Shown here piece by piece: positions 16,183 to 24,066 of a stretch of 64,000 nucleotides of DNA. The stretch is taken from assembly GCA_965246915.1 (NCBI GenBank), contig CBDFGB010000010.1, positions 62,001 through 126,000 on the forward strand, in the 5' to 3' direction. How positions within the stretch are numbered: the first letter of the stretch is position 1; each line of letters opens with the position of its first letter. The stretch comes from CAVRQM01 sp965246915. GTDB lineage: Bacteria > Pseudomonadota > Alphaproteobacteria > Acetobacterales > Acetobacteraceae. Position numbers and translations under genes: made by a program. Under the pieces are notes generated by a model. That model saw only the letters and a list, made by a program, of their open reading frames with translations, was not told the DNA's origin and did not search any database.

Positions 16183-17361
16183 ATGCCGACCCCCACCATC
16201 CGTGCCGTCCGCGCCTTCGTGGTGCGCGGCGGCGGCGGCGACTACCACGATCAGGCGGGCGGCCATTGGATCGACGACCACGTCGCCACCCCGATGTCGC
16301 GCTATGAGAAGTATCGCGACAGCCGGCAGAGTTTCGGCCTGAACGTGCTTGGCACGCTGGTCGTCGAGGTCGAGGCCAGCGACGGCACGATCGGCTTCGG
16401 GGTCACCACCGGCGGAGATCCGGCCGCCTGGATCGTCGAGCACCATCTGTCGCGCTTCGTGGAAGGCGCGCGGGCGACCGACATCGAGTTGATCTGGGAC
16501 CAGATGTTCTTCGGTTCACTGTTCTACGGCCGCAAGGGATTGGTGGTGAACGCCATCAGCGGCGTCGACCTCGCGCTGTGGGATCTGCTCGGGAAGCTGC
16601 GCGGCGAGCCGGTCTATCACCTGCTCGGCGGGGCGGTGCGCGACGAGCTGGTCTTCTACGCGACGGGCGCTCGGCCCGATCTGGCCAAGCAGATGGGTTT
16701 CATCGGTGGCAAGATGCCGCTGCGGCACGGCCCCGCCGAGGGCGAGGAAGGACTGCACAAGACGCTGGCCAGGCTCGCCGACATGCGCGGCCGCGTCGGC
16801 GACGATTTCTGGCTCATGCTCGATTGCTGGATGAGCCTCGATCTGAACCACGCGACGCGACTGGCGCACGGCGCCTGGGCGCATGGCCTGAAATGGATCG
16901 AGGAGGCTCTGCCGCCCGACGATTATTGGGGCTATGCCGCACTGAAAAAAGCCGTGCCCCCCGGAATGATGGTGACCACCGGCGAGCACGAGAGCACGCG
17001 CTGGGGGTTTCGCATGCTGCTCGAGATGGAATGCTGCGACCTGCTGCAACCGGATGTCGGCTGGTGCGGCGGTATGACGGAGCTGCTCAAGATCGGCGCG
17101 CTGGCGGACGCGCGCGGCGTGCTGGTCGTGCCGCACGCCAGCAGCGTCTATAGTTTCCACTACGTCATCACCCGGCACAACAGCCCGTTTACGGAATTCC
17201 TGATGATGGCGCCGGGGGCGGACGAGATCGTTCCGATGATGCACCCCCTGCTGCTGGACGAGCCGGTGCCGGAACGGGGTCGTATGCGGCTGCCGGAAAC
17301 GCCGGGGTTCGGCGTGCGGCTCAATCCGGACTGCAAGCTGCAGCGGCCCTATAAGCGGTAA
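16183..17361 (+). CDS. rhmD: L-rhamnonate dehydratase (enolase superfamily)
   Basis: A 392-residue enzyme of the mandelate-racemase branch of the enolase superfamily, converting L-rhamnonate to 2-keto-3-deoxy-L-rhamnonate. Landmarks nearly identical to characterised RhmD include GGGDYHDQ with HWIDDHVATPMS near the N-terminus, SRQSFGLNVLGTLVVEVE, YATGARPDLAKQMGFIGGKM, the metal ligands in MLDCWMS, KWIEEALPP and TTGEHE, and VPHASSVYS with the base histidine. The start at 16183 has GGAGGG nine bases upstream. It sits behind a KDPG-type aldolase and ahead of a sugar ABC importer, so a non-phosphorylating L-rhamnose route is the likely role. Confidence 0.92.
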   Translation: MPTPTIRAVRAFVVRGGGGDYHDQAGGHWIDDHVATPMSRYEKYRDSRQSFGLNVLGTLVVEVEASDGTIGFGVTTGGDPAAWIVEHHLSRFVEGARATDIELIWDQMFFGSLFYGRKGLVVNAISGVDLALWDLLGKLRGEPVYHLLGGAVRDELVFYATGARPDLAKQMGFIGGKMPLRHGPAEGEEGLHKTLARLADMRGRVGDDFWLMLDCWMSLDLNHATRLAHGAWAHGLKWIEEALPPDDYWGYAALKKAVPPGMMVTTGEHESTRWGFRMLLEMECCDLLQPDVGWCGGMTELLKIGALADARGVLVVPHASSVYSFHYVITRHNSPFTEFLMMAPGADEIVPMMHPLLLDEPVPERGRMRLPETPGFGVRLNPDCKLQRPYKR

Positions 17362-17716
17362 CCACTTCGCCCGCCTTTCAATCCTCTTCCGCTTGCTGGA
17401 AAGGGAGGGGCCCGGCCGAAGGCCGCAGGAACTTGAACGCGGCAAGCCGCCGGCCCCAAAGCATCGCCCGCATGACGCGTTCCGAGTCCGTGCTGTCGCG
17501 CCCGAGACGCCGCACCTGTATTGTTGGCGTGAACCTCACCCTGGCCCTCTCCCGCAAGCGGGAGATGGTATCGTCAGAGCGACTGTTGAGCAAACGTCCT
17601 CGTCTGCGTGGCCATCGTAGAAATCCGACAATTGCCACTTGCCCGACGCTCGCCGTCGCGTGATGCTTCGGTATCGCAACCCGCCATGAAGGCGGGACCA
17701 TCACGGGGAGAGGTCC
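17362..17716. repeat. gene-free region with several palindromes
   Basis: No credible gene in 355 bases. Palindromes are crowded here: CGGCC/GGCCG around GAA (17413-17425), GCGGC/GCCGC around AA (17439-17450) and a perfect 8-bp stem TCTCCCGC-AA-GCGGGAGA (17548-17565). The last lies in a sequence (CTCACCCTGGCCCTCTCCCG) of an interspersed repeat type common in GC-rich proteobacteria; a related copy is near 33190. The right end should hold the promoter of the sugar importer, and GGAGAGG (17707-17713) is its ribosome site. Confidence 0.55.
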
Positions 17717-18850
17717 ATGCTCGCATCCGCCTGCCGCGCGGTCGCCCTGACCGCCGCACTCGCCTTGCTGGCCGGCACGGCCCTGGCCGCCGGCCCGAAG
17801 GTCGTCTCCGGCCCCGGGTTCGACCCGGCCTGTTTCAAGCCGTGGAGCGAGAAGACCAAGTTCTTCCAGTGGCCGGCCAAGAAGCCGCCGTACAAGATCG
17901 CGCTGGCCAACGGCTACGTGGGGAACACTTGGCGAATCCAGATGATCAAGACCGCCAAGGCATACGCCGAGTCGCCCGAGGTCAAGCCGGACATCAAGGA
18001 TTTTAAGGTCGTCTCGGTCGGCGTCGACGCCGCCGCCCAGATCGGTTCGATCGAAGACTTCATCAACCAGGGCTACGACGCGATCATCGTGAACGCCGTC
18101 AGCACGACCGGGTTCGACAACGTCATCCGCAAGGCCAACGCCAAGGGCGTGGTGCTGGTGCCGTTCGACAATCAGCTCGACACCGAGACCGTGATGCAGG
18201 TCAACGAGGACAATCACGCCATGGGCGTGCTGGCCGCCGAATGGCTGCTGAAATACGTCCCCGGCAAGAAGGGCAATCTGCTCGAGGTGCGCGGCGTCCC
18301 TGGAAACTCCGTGGATCGCGACCGCCATGATGGCTTCCGTTCGACGCTGAAAAGCGGCGGCGGCAATTTCGAGATCACCGAGGTCATCGGCAACTGGGCG
18401 ACCGGCGACAGCCAGAAGGTGACCGCCGACGCGCTCGCGGTGCACAGCCATTTCGATGGCGTGTTCACCCAGGGCGGCTCGGACGGCACGGTACAGGCGT
18501 TTATCGACGCCAAGCATCCGTTCGTGCCGGTGGCCGGCGAAGGCGAGAACATCTTCCGCCAGCAGATCGCGACGCACGCCAATGACGGGTTGAAGGGCAT
18601 GTCCTACGGCCAGTCGCCAGCCCTGGTGGCGATCAGCATCAAGGCGGCGATCTCGGCGCTGAAAGGCAACGTGATGCCGCAACTGATCTCGGTGCCCATC
18701 CCGGTCGCCGACTACACCGACCTCAAGGCCGGCGAGAACTACTTCCCCGAGCTTAAGGAGCAGTTCTTCGCCGACAATGCGTTCGCACCGTGCGGCGTGA
18801 ACTTCACCGCGCCACAGATCATGGCGCAGAGCCAGGAGAACACGAAGTAG
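17717..18850 (+). CDS. sugar ABC transporter substrate-binding protein (ribose/rhamnose type)
   Basis: A 377-residue periplasmic binding protein of the LacI-fold sugar family (peripla_BP_4). A Sec signal peptide (residues 1-28, ending AGTALAA) precedes a mature domain with typical landmarks: IALANGYVGNTWR, QGYDAIIVNAVS, GVVLVPFDNQ, GVPGNSVDRDRHDGF and VFTQGGSDG. It heads an operon with a double ATPase and two permeases. Because L-rhamnonate dehydratase and an aldolase lie immediately upstream, L-rhamnose is a plausible ligand, but the fold binds many sugars and autoinducers. Start fixed by GGAGAGG four bases before the ATG. Confidence 0.87.
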   Translation: MLASACRAVALTAALALLAGTALAAGPKVVSGPGFDPACFKPWSEKTKFFQWPAKKPPYKIALANGYVGNTWRIQMIKTAKAYAESPEVKPDIKDFKVVSVGVDAAAQIGSIEDFINQGYDAIIVNAVSTTGFDNVIRKANAKGVVLVPFDNQLDTETVMQVNEDNHAMGVLAAEWLLKYVPGKKGNLLEVRGVPGNSVDRDRHDGFRSTLKSGGGNFEITEVIGNWATGDSQKVTADALAVHSHFDGVFTQGGSDGTVQAFIDAKHPFVPVAGEGENIFRQQIATHANDGLKGMSYGQSPALVAISIKAAISALKGNVMPQLISVPIPVADYTDLKAGENYFPELKEQFFADNAFAPCGVNFTAPQIMAQSQENTK

Positions 18851-18881
18851 GTTTGTGTAGTTGCCCAAGAGCACTATTCGC

Positions 18882-18966
18882 GTCATGGCCGGGCTTGACC
18901 CGGCCATCTCGTACCGATCGCTCGTTCGGTCGGACTCGAGATGCCCGGATCAAGTCCGGGCATGAC
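18882..18966. repeat. REP-like inverted repeat pair
   Basis: Two 29-base arms in inverted orientation, 18882-18910 and 18938-18966. Each arm is itself a palindrome (GGCCGGG-CTT-GACCCGGCC and GCCCGGA-TCAA-GTCCGGGC). Read from opposite strands the arms differ at only a few positions. This is the classic alphaproteobacterial extragenic repeat. The right arm contains the likely start codon of the ATPase gene at 18962. Confidence 0.8.
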
Positions 18967-20509
18967 GGTGATCGGGGCTGGGACGGGGGACAATCCCCCC
19001 CTGCTTACCCTCACCGGGGTAAGCAAGCGCTACGGCGGGGTTCGGGCGCTGCAGAACGTCGATTTCGCGTGCCATCGCGGCTCGATCCATGCCGTGCTCG
19101 GCGAGAACGGGGCGGGCAAATCCACCCTCATCAAGATCATCTCGGGCGTCGTGCAGCCCGACGAGGGCCGCATCACGCTGGACGGCCGCGAGGTCGACCT
19201 CGGCAATCCACAAACCGCGAACGCCGCAGGCGTGGTCTGCATCTTCCAGGAATTGTCGCTGATGCCCGACCTGTCGGTGGCCGACAATATCGGCATCGCC
19301 GACCCGCCGCGCCGCTGGGGCATGATCGACCACCGCGCGCAGCGCCGCCGCGCGGAAGACCTGCTCGCCCGCGTCGGTTGCGAGGACATCAACCCGCTGG
19401 CGCAGATCCGCAGCCTTCCGCTCTCGCGCCGGCAGATGGTCGAGATCGCCAAGGCTCTTGGCCGAAACCCGCGCCTGCTGATCCTCGACGAAGCGACCAG
19501 CGCGCTGACGGCGGCCGACGTGGAGAAGGTCTACGCGATCCTGCTCGGCCTGCGCGACGAGGGATTGGCCCAACTGTACATCTCGCACCGCATGCACGAG
19601 ATCGAGGCGCTGGCCGACACCTGCAGCGTGTTTCGCAACGGCAGCCATATCGACACTTTCGCCAAGGGCGAGCGCACCGACGAGCAGATCGTGCACATGA
19701 TGATCGGTCGCGACATCCACACGGTCTATCCGCCGAAACCCGTCCGCCCGGCCACCAATGCGCCACCGCTGCTGGAGGCGCGCGGCATGTCCTGGGACGA
19801 CCGGCTGCACGGTATCGACCTCGCGGTCGACAGCGGCGAGATCCTGGGCCTCGGCGGATTGGACGGCCAGGGCCAGCGCGAGCTGCTGCTGGCGATGTTC
19901 GGCGTGCTTCGCGGCGTGTCGGGCCGGATCACGATCGACGGCAAGCACCATGTGATCGACAGCCCGGCGCGAGCAAAATCGCCATCGCTCGGCATGGCGC
20001 TGATCCCCGAGGACCGCAAGACCGAGGGGCTCATGCTGCCGATGTCGGTGGCCGACAACATTTCGATGGCCGCCCTCGGGGCCATGACTCGCGGCGTGGT
20101 GATCGACCGCGCGCTCGAGGCTCGGAAGATCGAGGAGATGGTCGGCAAGCTCAAGATCAAGGTCGGCGATTCGGCCAATCCCGTCGCCACCTTGTCGGGC
20201 GGGAACCAGCAAAAAGTGGTGATCGCGAAGTGGCTGCTGACCGGCGCGCGCATCGTGCTGCTGAACGATCCGACGCGCGGCATCGATGTCGGTACGAAAC
20301 AGGAGATCTATCAGCTGCTGCGCGACCTGGCCGCAGCGGGCACGGCGATCGTGCTGTACTCGACCGACTATGACGAGCTGATCGGCTGTTGCGACCGCGT
20401 CTTGATCCTCTACGACGGCCGAGTCGTGCGCACGCTGCAGGGGGCGGACATCACCGAAGCCAACATCATCGCGAGCTCTCTGAATCTCACGACCGCGGCG
20501 GCGGCATGA
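18962..20509 (+). CDS. sugar ABC transporter ATP-binding protein, two ATPase domains (RbsA/RhaT-like)
   Basis: A 515-residue ATPase with two tandem nucleotide-binding domains, as in ribose, xylose and rhamnose importers. The N-terminal half has Walker A GENGAGKST, a degenerate signature (LPLSRRQMVEIAKAL) and Walker B LLILDEATSAL. The C-terminal half has signature LSGGNQQKV, Walker B-like VLLNDPTRGIDVG and lacks a canonical Walker A, as usual in this family. The reading frame opens further left, but the N-terminal residues there (MPGSSPG) are simply a translated REP repeat; ATG 18962 or a later start is more likely. Stop overlaps the permease start by ATGA. Confidence 0.88.
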   Translation: MTVIGAGTGDNPPLLTLTGVSKRYGGVRALQNVDFACHRGSIHAVLGENGAGKSTLIKIISGVVQPDEGRITLDGREVDLGNPQTANAAGVVCIFQELSLMPDLSVADNIGIADPPRRWGMIDHRAQRRRAEDLLARVGCEDINPLAQIRSLPLSRRQMVEIAKALGRNPRLLILDEATSALTAADVEKVYAILLGLRDEGLAQLYISHRMHEIEALADTCSVFRNGSHIDTFAKGERTDEQIVHMMIGRDIHTVYPPKPVRPATNAPPLLEARGMSWDDRLHGIDLAVDSGEILGLGGLDGQGQRELLLAMFGVLRGVSGRITIDGKHHVIDSPARAKSPSLGMALIPEDRKTEGLMLPMSVADNISMAALGAMTRGVVIDRALEARKIEEMVGKLKIKVGDSANPVATLSGGNQQKVVIAKWLLTGARIVLLNDPTRGIDVGTKQEIYQLLRDLAAAGTAIVLYSTDYDELIGCCDRVLILYDGRVVRTLQGADITEANIIASSLNLTTAAAA

Positions 20510-21573
20510 ACGATCTCCGGCTGCGCCTCGCGCAAAGCGCCGGCCTGTGGCTGGCCGTCGGCCTGTTCGCCATCCTTTATGTCTTCTACAGCTCGTTGCA
20601 TGTAAAAGGCTTTTCGGTCGACCTGTTCGTCGAGAACAGCAACGAAAGCCTTGCGCTGATTTTCGTGGCGATGGCGCAGACCGTCCCCGTTCTGACCGGC
20701 GGCCTCGATCTGGCGGCGGGCGCGGAGATGACCTTGGTCAACTGCCTCGCCTCGAGCCTGCTCGACGGCGCGGGCTGGCAGATCGCGCTCGGGATGGTCG
20801 CCTGCCTGCTGGCCGGCATGGCCTGCGGGCTGGTCAACGGGCTCATCGTGGTGTTTGGCCGCATCCAGCCGATCATCGCGACCCTGGCCACCGGCGCGGT
20901 CTATATCGGCATCAGCCTGATCCTGCGGCCCACCCCGGGCGGCAAGGTCGACGGTGACCTGAGCTGGGTCGCCGGCAACGCGATGTCGGAAATGGCTGCG
21001 ACCTATGGCTGGTTCCCCGACGGCGCGCCGGCGTGGTTCGAGCATGGCGTCGGTCTGATCCCGGTGCCGCTCATCATCCTGCTGGCCGTGCTCCTGCTGG
21101 TATGGGTGCCGTTCAAGAACACCGTCACCGGACGCGGCTGCTACGCGATCGGCTCGTCGGAGGGGGCGGCCTATATGTCCGGCCTGAAAGTCTGGCGCAG
21201 CAAGCTCGCGGCCTACGTGATGGGCGGCTTCTTCGCCGGATGCGCGGGGCTGTATCTCGCGCTGCAGACCGGGACGGGCAACGCCGCGATTCCGCAAGCC
21301 GGCGTCTACACGCTGAACTCGATCGCCGCCGTGGTGATCGGCGGCACGTCGCTGTTCGGCGGCACCGGAGGGGCGATCGGCTCGGTGTTCGGGGCGCTGG
21401 TATTGCGGGCGATCACGTTCTGCTTTCGGGTGTTCGATCCGGACGGCCCGGTCGGCTTCCTGTCCAACCCGCTGCTGCAACCGATCTTCGAGGGGCTGAT
21501 CCTCCTGCTTGCCGTCTCGGTCGGCGCCGCGCGAGTGTTCAAGGTCAAGAACCGCCTGAGCCTGTTCACATGA
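20506..21573 (+). CDS. sugar ABC transporter permease (RbsC-like)
   Basis: A 355-residue permease of the BPD_transp_2 family with about nine or ten hydrophobic helices. Family landmarks are MAQTVPVLTGGLDLAAGAEM, where the sugar-importer motif normally reads GGIDLSVG, GLVNGLIVVFGRIQPIIATL and SIAAVVIGGTSLFGGTGG. It overlaps the ATPase gene by ATGA and is 13 bases before a second, shorter permease. Two different permeases probably form a heterodimer, as in RhaPQ- or LsrCD-type systems. Confidence 0.87.
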   Translation: MNDLRLRLAQSAGLWLAVGLFAILYVFYSSLHVKGFSVDLFVENSNESLALIFVAMAQTVPVLTGGLDLAAGAEMTLVNCLASSLLDGAGWQIALGMVACLLAGMACGLVNGLIVVFGRIQPIIATLATGAVYIGISLILRPTPGGKVDGDLSWVAGNAMSEMAATYGWFPDGAPAWFEHGVGLIPVPLIILLAVLLLVWVPFKNTVTGRGCYAIGSSEGAAYMSGLKVWRSKLAAYVMGGFFAGCAGLYLALQTGTGNAAIPQAGVYTLNSIAAVVIGGTSLFGGTGGAIGSVFGALVLRAITFCFRVFDPDGPVGFLSNPLLQPIFEGLILLLAVSVGAARVFKVKNRLSLFT

Positions 21574-21586
21574 GCCCGTTGACCTG

Positions 21587-22555
21587 ATGCGCTCGCTCGA
21601 CCGCGCGACCCTAATCCCGCTGGCCTGCATCGTGGCGATCCTGGTGATCGGCACCGCATACACGCTGTCGACGCAGGGCACTGCCTCGTTCATCGCGCCG
21701 GCCTATCTGCTCCAGCAGCTCAAGACCGCGGCGTTTCTGGGCACCGTCTCGGCCGGCATGATGGTCGTCATCCTGCTGGGCCATATCGACCTGTCCGTGC
21801 CGTGGACGATTGCCGCGAGTGCCATGCTGGCGACCGCCGTCGGCGGCCCGTGGGCAATCCCGGTCGGCCTCGGCGTCGGTCTCGCGGTCGGCCTGATCAA
21901 CGGTCTGGGTGTGGCGTTCCTGCGCGTGCCGTCGATGATTTTCACGCTCGGCATCAACACCGTGCTGCGCGGCCTGATGGTCATGCTGACCGGCGGGTTC
22001 GCGCCGCAATCGTCCGCCACGCCGTTGATGGTCTGGCTGTCGAATCGGCAGTTGCTCAGCGTGCCGACCGGCGACGGGCGTGAGTTCGGGATCGCCAACG
22101 CGGTCCTCGTCTGGGGACTGCTGTCCGCGGCGCTGATCTTCATGCTGACCCGCACACCGCTCGGCCGCTACATCTACGCGACCGGCAACAAGGAAGCGGC
22201 GACCTATCTGTCGGGCGTGAACACGCGGGCCGTATTGGTCGCGAGTTTCGTCATCTGCAGCCTGTGCTCGTCGGTCGCGGGCCTGCTGATCGCCGGCTAC
22301 GCGAGCAAGGCGTTCCAGGCGATGGGCGACGTCTATCTTCTTCCCTCGATCGCCGCCGTGGTCGTGGGCGGGACCAACATCCTCGGCGGCCAGGGACGGT
22401 TTTCGGGGACGGTCATCGGAACGGCGCTGATCGTGCTGCTGCAGAGCGTACTGTCGGTCATGCAGATGCCGGAATCGGGGAGGCAAATCATCTACGGCGT
22501 GGTCATCATCGTGATGTTGCTGGCCTATGGGCGCGGCAAGGCGATGCGGGGATAG
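21587..22555 (+). CDS. sugar ABC transporter permease (RbsC-like, second subunit)
   Basis: A 322-residue permease of the same family as the gene before it. Landmarks are GMMVVILLGHIDLSVPW, GLINGLGVAFLRVPSMIFTLG and SIAAVVVGGTNILGGQG, with about nine hydrophobic helices. It ends the importer operon. The binding protein, double ATPase and two permeases together match the L-rhamnose (RhaSTPQ) layout, though other sugars are possible. Its stop is only 2 bases from the stop of the convergent DUF1640-like gene. Confidence 0.87.
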   Translation: MRSLDRATLIPLACIVAILVIGTAYTLSTQGTASFIAPAYLLQQLKTAAFLGTVSAGMMVVILLGHIDLSVPWTIAASAMLATAVGGPWAIPVGLGVGLAVGLINGLGVAFLRVPSMIFTLGINTVLRGLMVMLTGGFAPQSSATPLMVWLSNRQLLSVPTGDGREFGIANAVLVWGLLSAALIFMLTRTPLGRYIYATGNKEAATYLSGVNTRAVLVASFVICSLCSSVAGLLIAGYASKAFQAMGDVYLLPSIAAVVVGGTNILGGQGRFSGTVIGTALIVLLQSVLSVMQMPESGRQIIYGVVIIVMLLAYGRGKAMRG

Positions 22556-22557
22556 GC

Positions 22558-22917
22558 TTAAGGGTGAGGTGGGACCAGCCGCGACACCAGCGCCAGGATT
22601 GCGGTCGGCGCAGCGACCGAACCCATGACGATGCCGCCGAGCCGGATGGTCAGGTCTCGGCGCAGTATCTCTATGCTCAACCTGGTCTCCTGCCGCAGCG
22701 CCTCGATCTGCTGGGTCGTCTCCTTGCGCAAGACTTCGATGTCCTTGCGTCCGGCCTCGATCGCCAGCCGAACTTCCTGGACGTCCGCCTTGGTCGCCAG
22801 ACGCTCGTCGATGAGCCGCGCCTGTTCTTCGGCCATGGCCTCGGCCTGCTGGCGGGTGAACCCCGCCTGCTCCATGCGACGCGCATAGTTGAGAGTGTCG
22901 ACGGCCAAGTCGGCCAT
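22558..22917 (-). CDS. DUF1640-like coiled-coil membrane protein
   Basis: A 119-residue protein with the DUF1640/CCDC90-type plan. The N-terminus MADLAVDTLNYARRMEQAGF is followed by QQAEAMAE, then a long charged coiled coil (about residues 35-90; repeated KxDxxxxRxxIExxRxxIExLR pattern) and one C-terminal membrane helix (GGIVMGSVAAPTAILALVS). Bacterial members are of unknown function; the eukaryotic relatives regulate the mitochondrial calcium uniporter. It is divergent from the acetylpolyamine amidohydrolase with only 30 bases between them. Confidence 0.75.
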   Translation of the reverse strand: MADLAVDTLNYARRMEQAGFTRQQAEAMAEEQARLIDERLATKADVQEVRLAIEAGRKDIEVLRKETTQQIEALRQETRLSIEILRRDLTIRLGGIVMGSVAAPTAILALVSRLVPPHP

Positions 22918-22947
22918 GCGTCCTCATAACATGCGCCGAGACCGAGC

Positions 22948-23985
22948 CTGAAAGCGTTCTTCGATCCGGTTCAGCTGGCCCATGCCCCGGACTTCTTCCT
23001 GGTACGCGGACAGGTACGCCCGAACTTTGAGGTCCCCGCGCGCGCCACGGCATTGCTCGACGGATGTGGGCTGGCAGGCATTTCGGTGGAGCAACCGGAC
23101 CCGCCCGACCTCGACGCCGCGATCCTGCATGTCCACGCGGCGGACTATTGCGCTTTTCTCGGCGAGGCTCCGACGCGATGGGCGTCGCTCGCCGATGCCG
23201 GGCCTGAGTTGGTCGCCAACATCCACCCAACGCCGGAAATGTTTTCCGACGGCGGTCAGCGCCCGGAAGGCGTGACCGGCGCGCTCGGCTGGTACACGGC
23301 CGACACCGCCTGCCCGATCACGGCAGCCACCTGGCCAGCCGCCCGTGCCGCCGCTGCCTGCGCGGTCGCCGCGGCCGACGAGGCGGCCTTGGGTCGGCAC
23401 GCCTATGCGCTCTGCCGCCCGCCCGGCCACCACGCCTACACCGCACGGGCAGGTGGGCATTGCTATCTGAACAACGCGGCGATCGCCGCGGAGCGGCTGC
23501 GGGCGAGAGGAGCGACGCGGGTCGGCGTACTGGACATCGACGCGCATCATGGGAACGGCACGCAGCACATCTTCTGGCACCGTGAAGATGTGGTCACGGT
23601 TTCCTTGCACGGCGATCCGGACCATTATTACCCATGGTTCGTCGGCCGTGCCGGGGAGCAAGGCGCCGGCCCTGGCGCGGGATTCAACCTCAATCTGCCG
23701 CTGCCTCGAAGCACACCGGATGAGTCTTGGCTCGCTGCATTGAACGATGGGCTGGCCTTTCTAGAGCGCTCAAGGGTGGATGCTCTCGTGGTCAGCCTCG
23801 GCTTCGACGCCTCGATCGACGAGCCGCTAAATTTCCTCGCCGTGACCGTGGATGGGTTCCGTCGCGGAGGTGCGGCAATCGCCGCGTCGGGTTGGCCGGT
23901 CGCGTTGGTGCAGGAGGGGGGCTACGCGGTGGGCAGCCTGGGCGGGCTGTTGGCGGCATTTCTGGGGAGTTTTGATCGCGGCTGA
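22948..23985 (+). CDS. acetylpolyamine amidohydrolase / class II histone-deacetylase family
   Basis: A zinc deacylase of about 345 residues that would remove acetyl groups from polyamines or related amides. Active-site motifs are all present: RPPGHHA (tandem His), GGHCYLNNAA, DIDAHHGNGTQ (metal ligands), SLGFDAS (metal Asp) and EGGYAV (catalytic Tyr). The first conventional start codon (TTG, 23053) would remove the conserved N-terminus. Reading the frame back gives KAFFDPVQLAHAPDFFLVRG, exactly the family N-terminus, preceded by CTG at 22948, with a stop codon seven codons further up. A CTG start is therefore most likely. A six-codon ORF starting at ATG 22931 ends in a TGA that overlaps this CTG. 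Confidence 0.85.
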   Translation: MKAFFDPVQLAHAPDFFLVRGQVRPNFEVPARATALLDGCGLAGISVEQPDPPDLDAAILHVHAADYCAFLGEAPTRWASLADAGPELVANIHPTPEMFSDGGQRPEGVTGALGWYTADTACPITAATWPAARAAAACAVAAADEAALGRHAYALCRPPGHHAYTARAGGHCYLNNAAIAAERLRARGATRVGVLDIDAHHGNGTQHIFWHREDVVTVSLHGDPDHYYPWFVGRAGEQGAGPGAGFNLNLPLPRSTPDESWLAALNDGLAFLERSRVDALVVSLGFDASIDEPLNFLAVTVDGFRRGGAAIAASGWPVALVQEGGYAVGSLGGLLAAFLGSFDRG

Positions 23986-24066
23986 AGACCACCTCACGGA
24001 TTGCTGGCGGACGGCGGTTGTTTCGCATAAATTGCACAAATGCACCAGTCCTCACCCGCCTAGCCC

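Noticed and set aside
17378..17480. Remnant protein on the minus strand (MRAMLWGRRLAAFKF...)
   Set aside because: The segment is made of palindromic repeat sequence; the protein-like reading is a by-product.
18941..18961. Earlier start of the sugar importer ATPase
   Set aside because: Residues MPGSSPG are translated REP repeat sequence and do not belong to the ATPase family N-terminus.
21611..23230. A 539-codon minus-strand open frame across several genes
   Set aside because: Covers the permease, DUF1640-like and deacetylase genes in the wrong frames; low-complexity repeats only.
22924..23661. A 245-codon minus-strand open frame opposite the deacetylase
   Set aside because: The plus-strand frame has all zinc-deacetylase motifs; the opposing frame has none.
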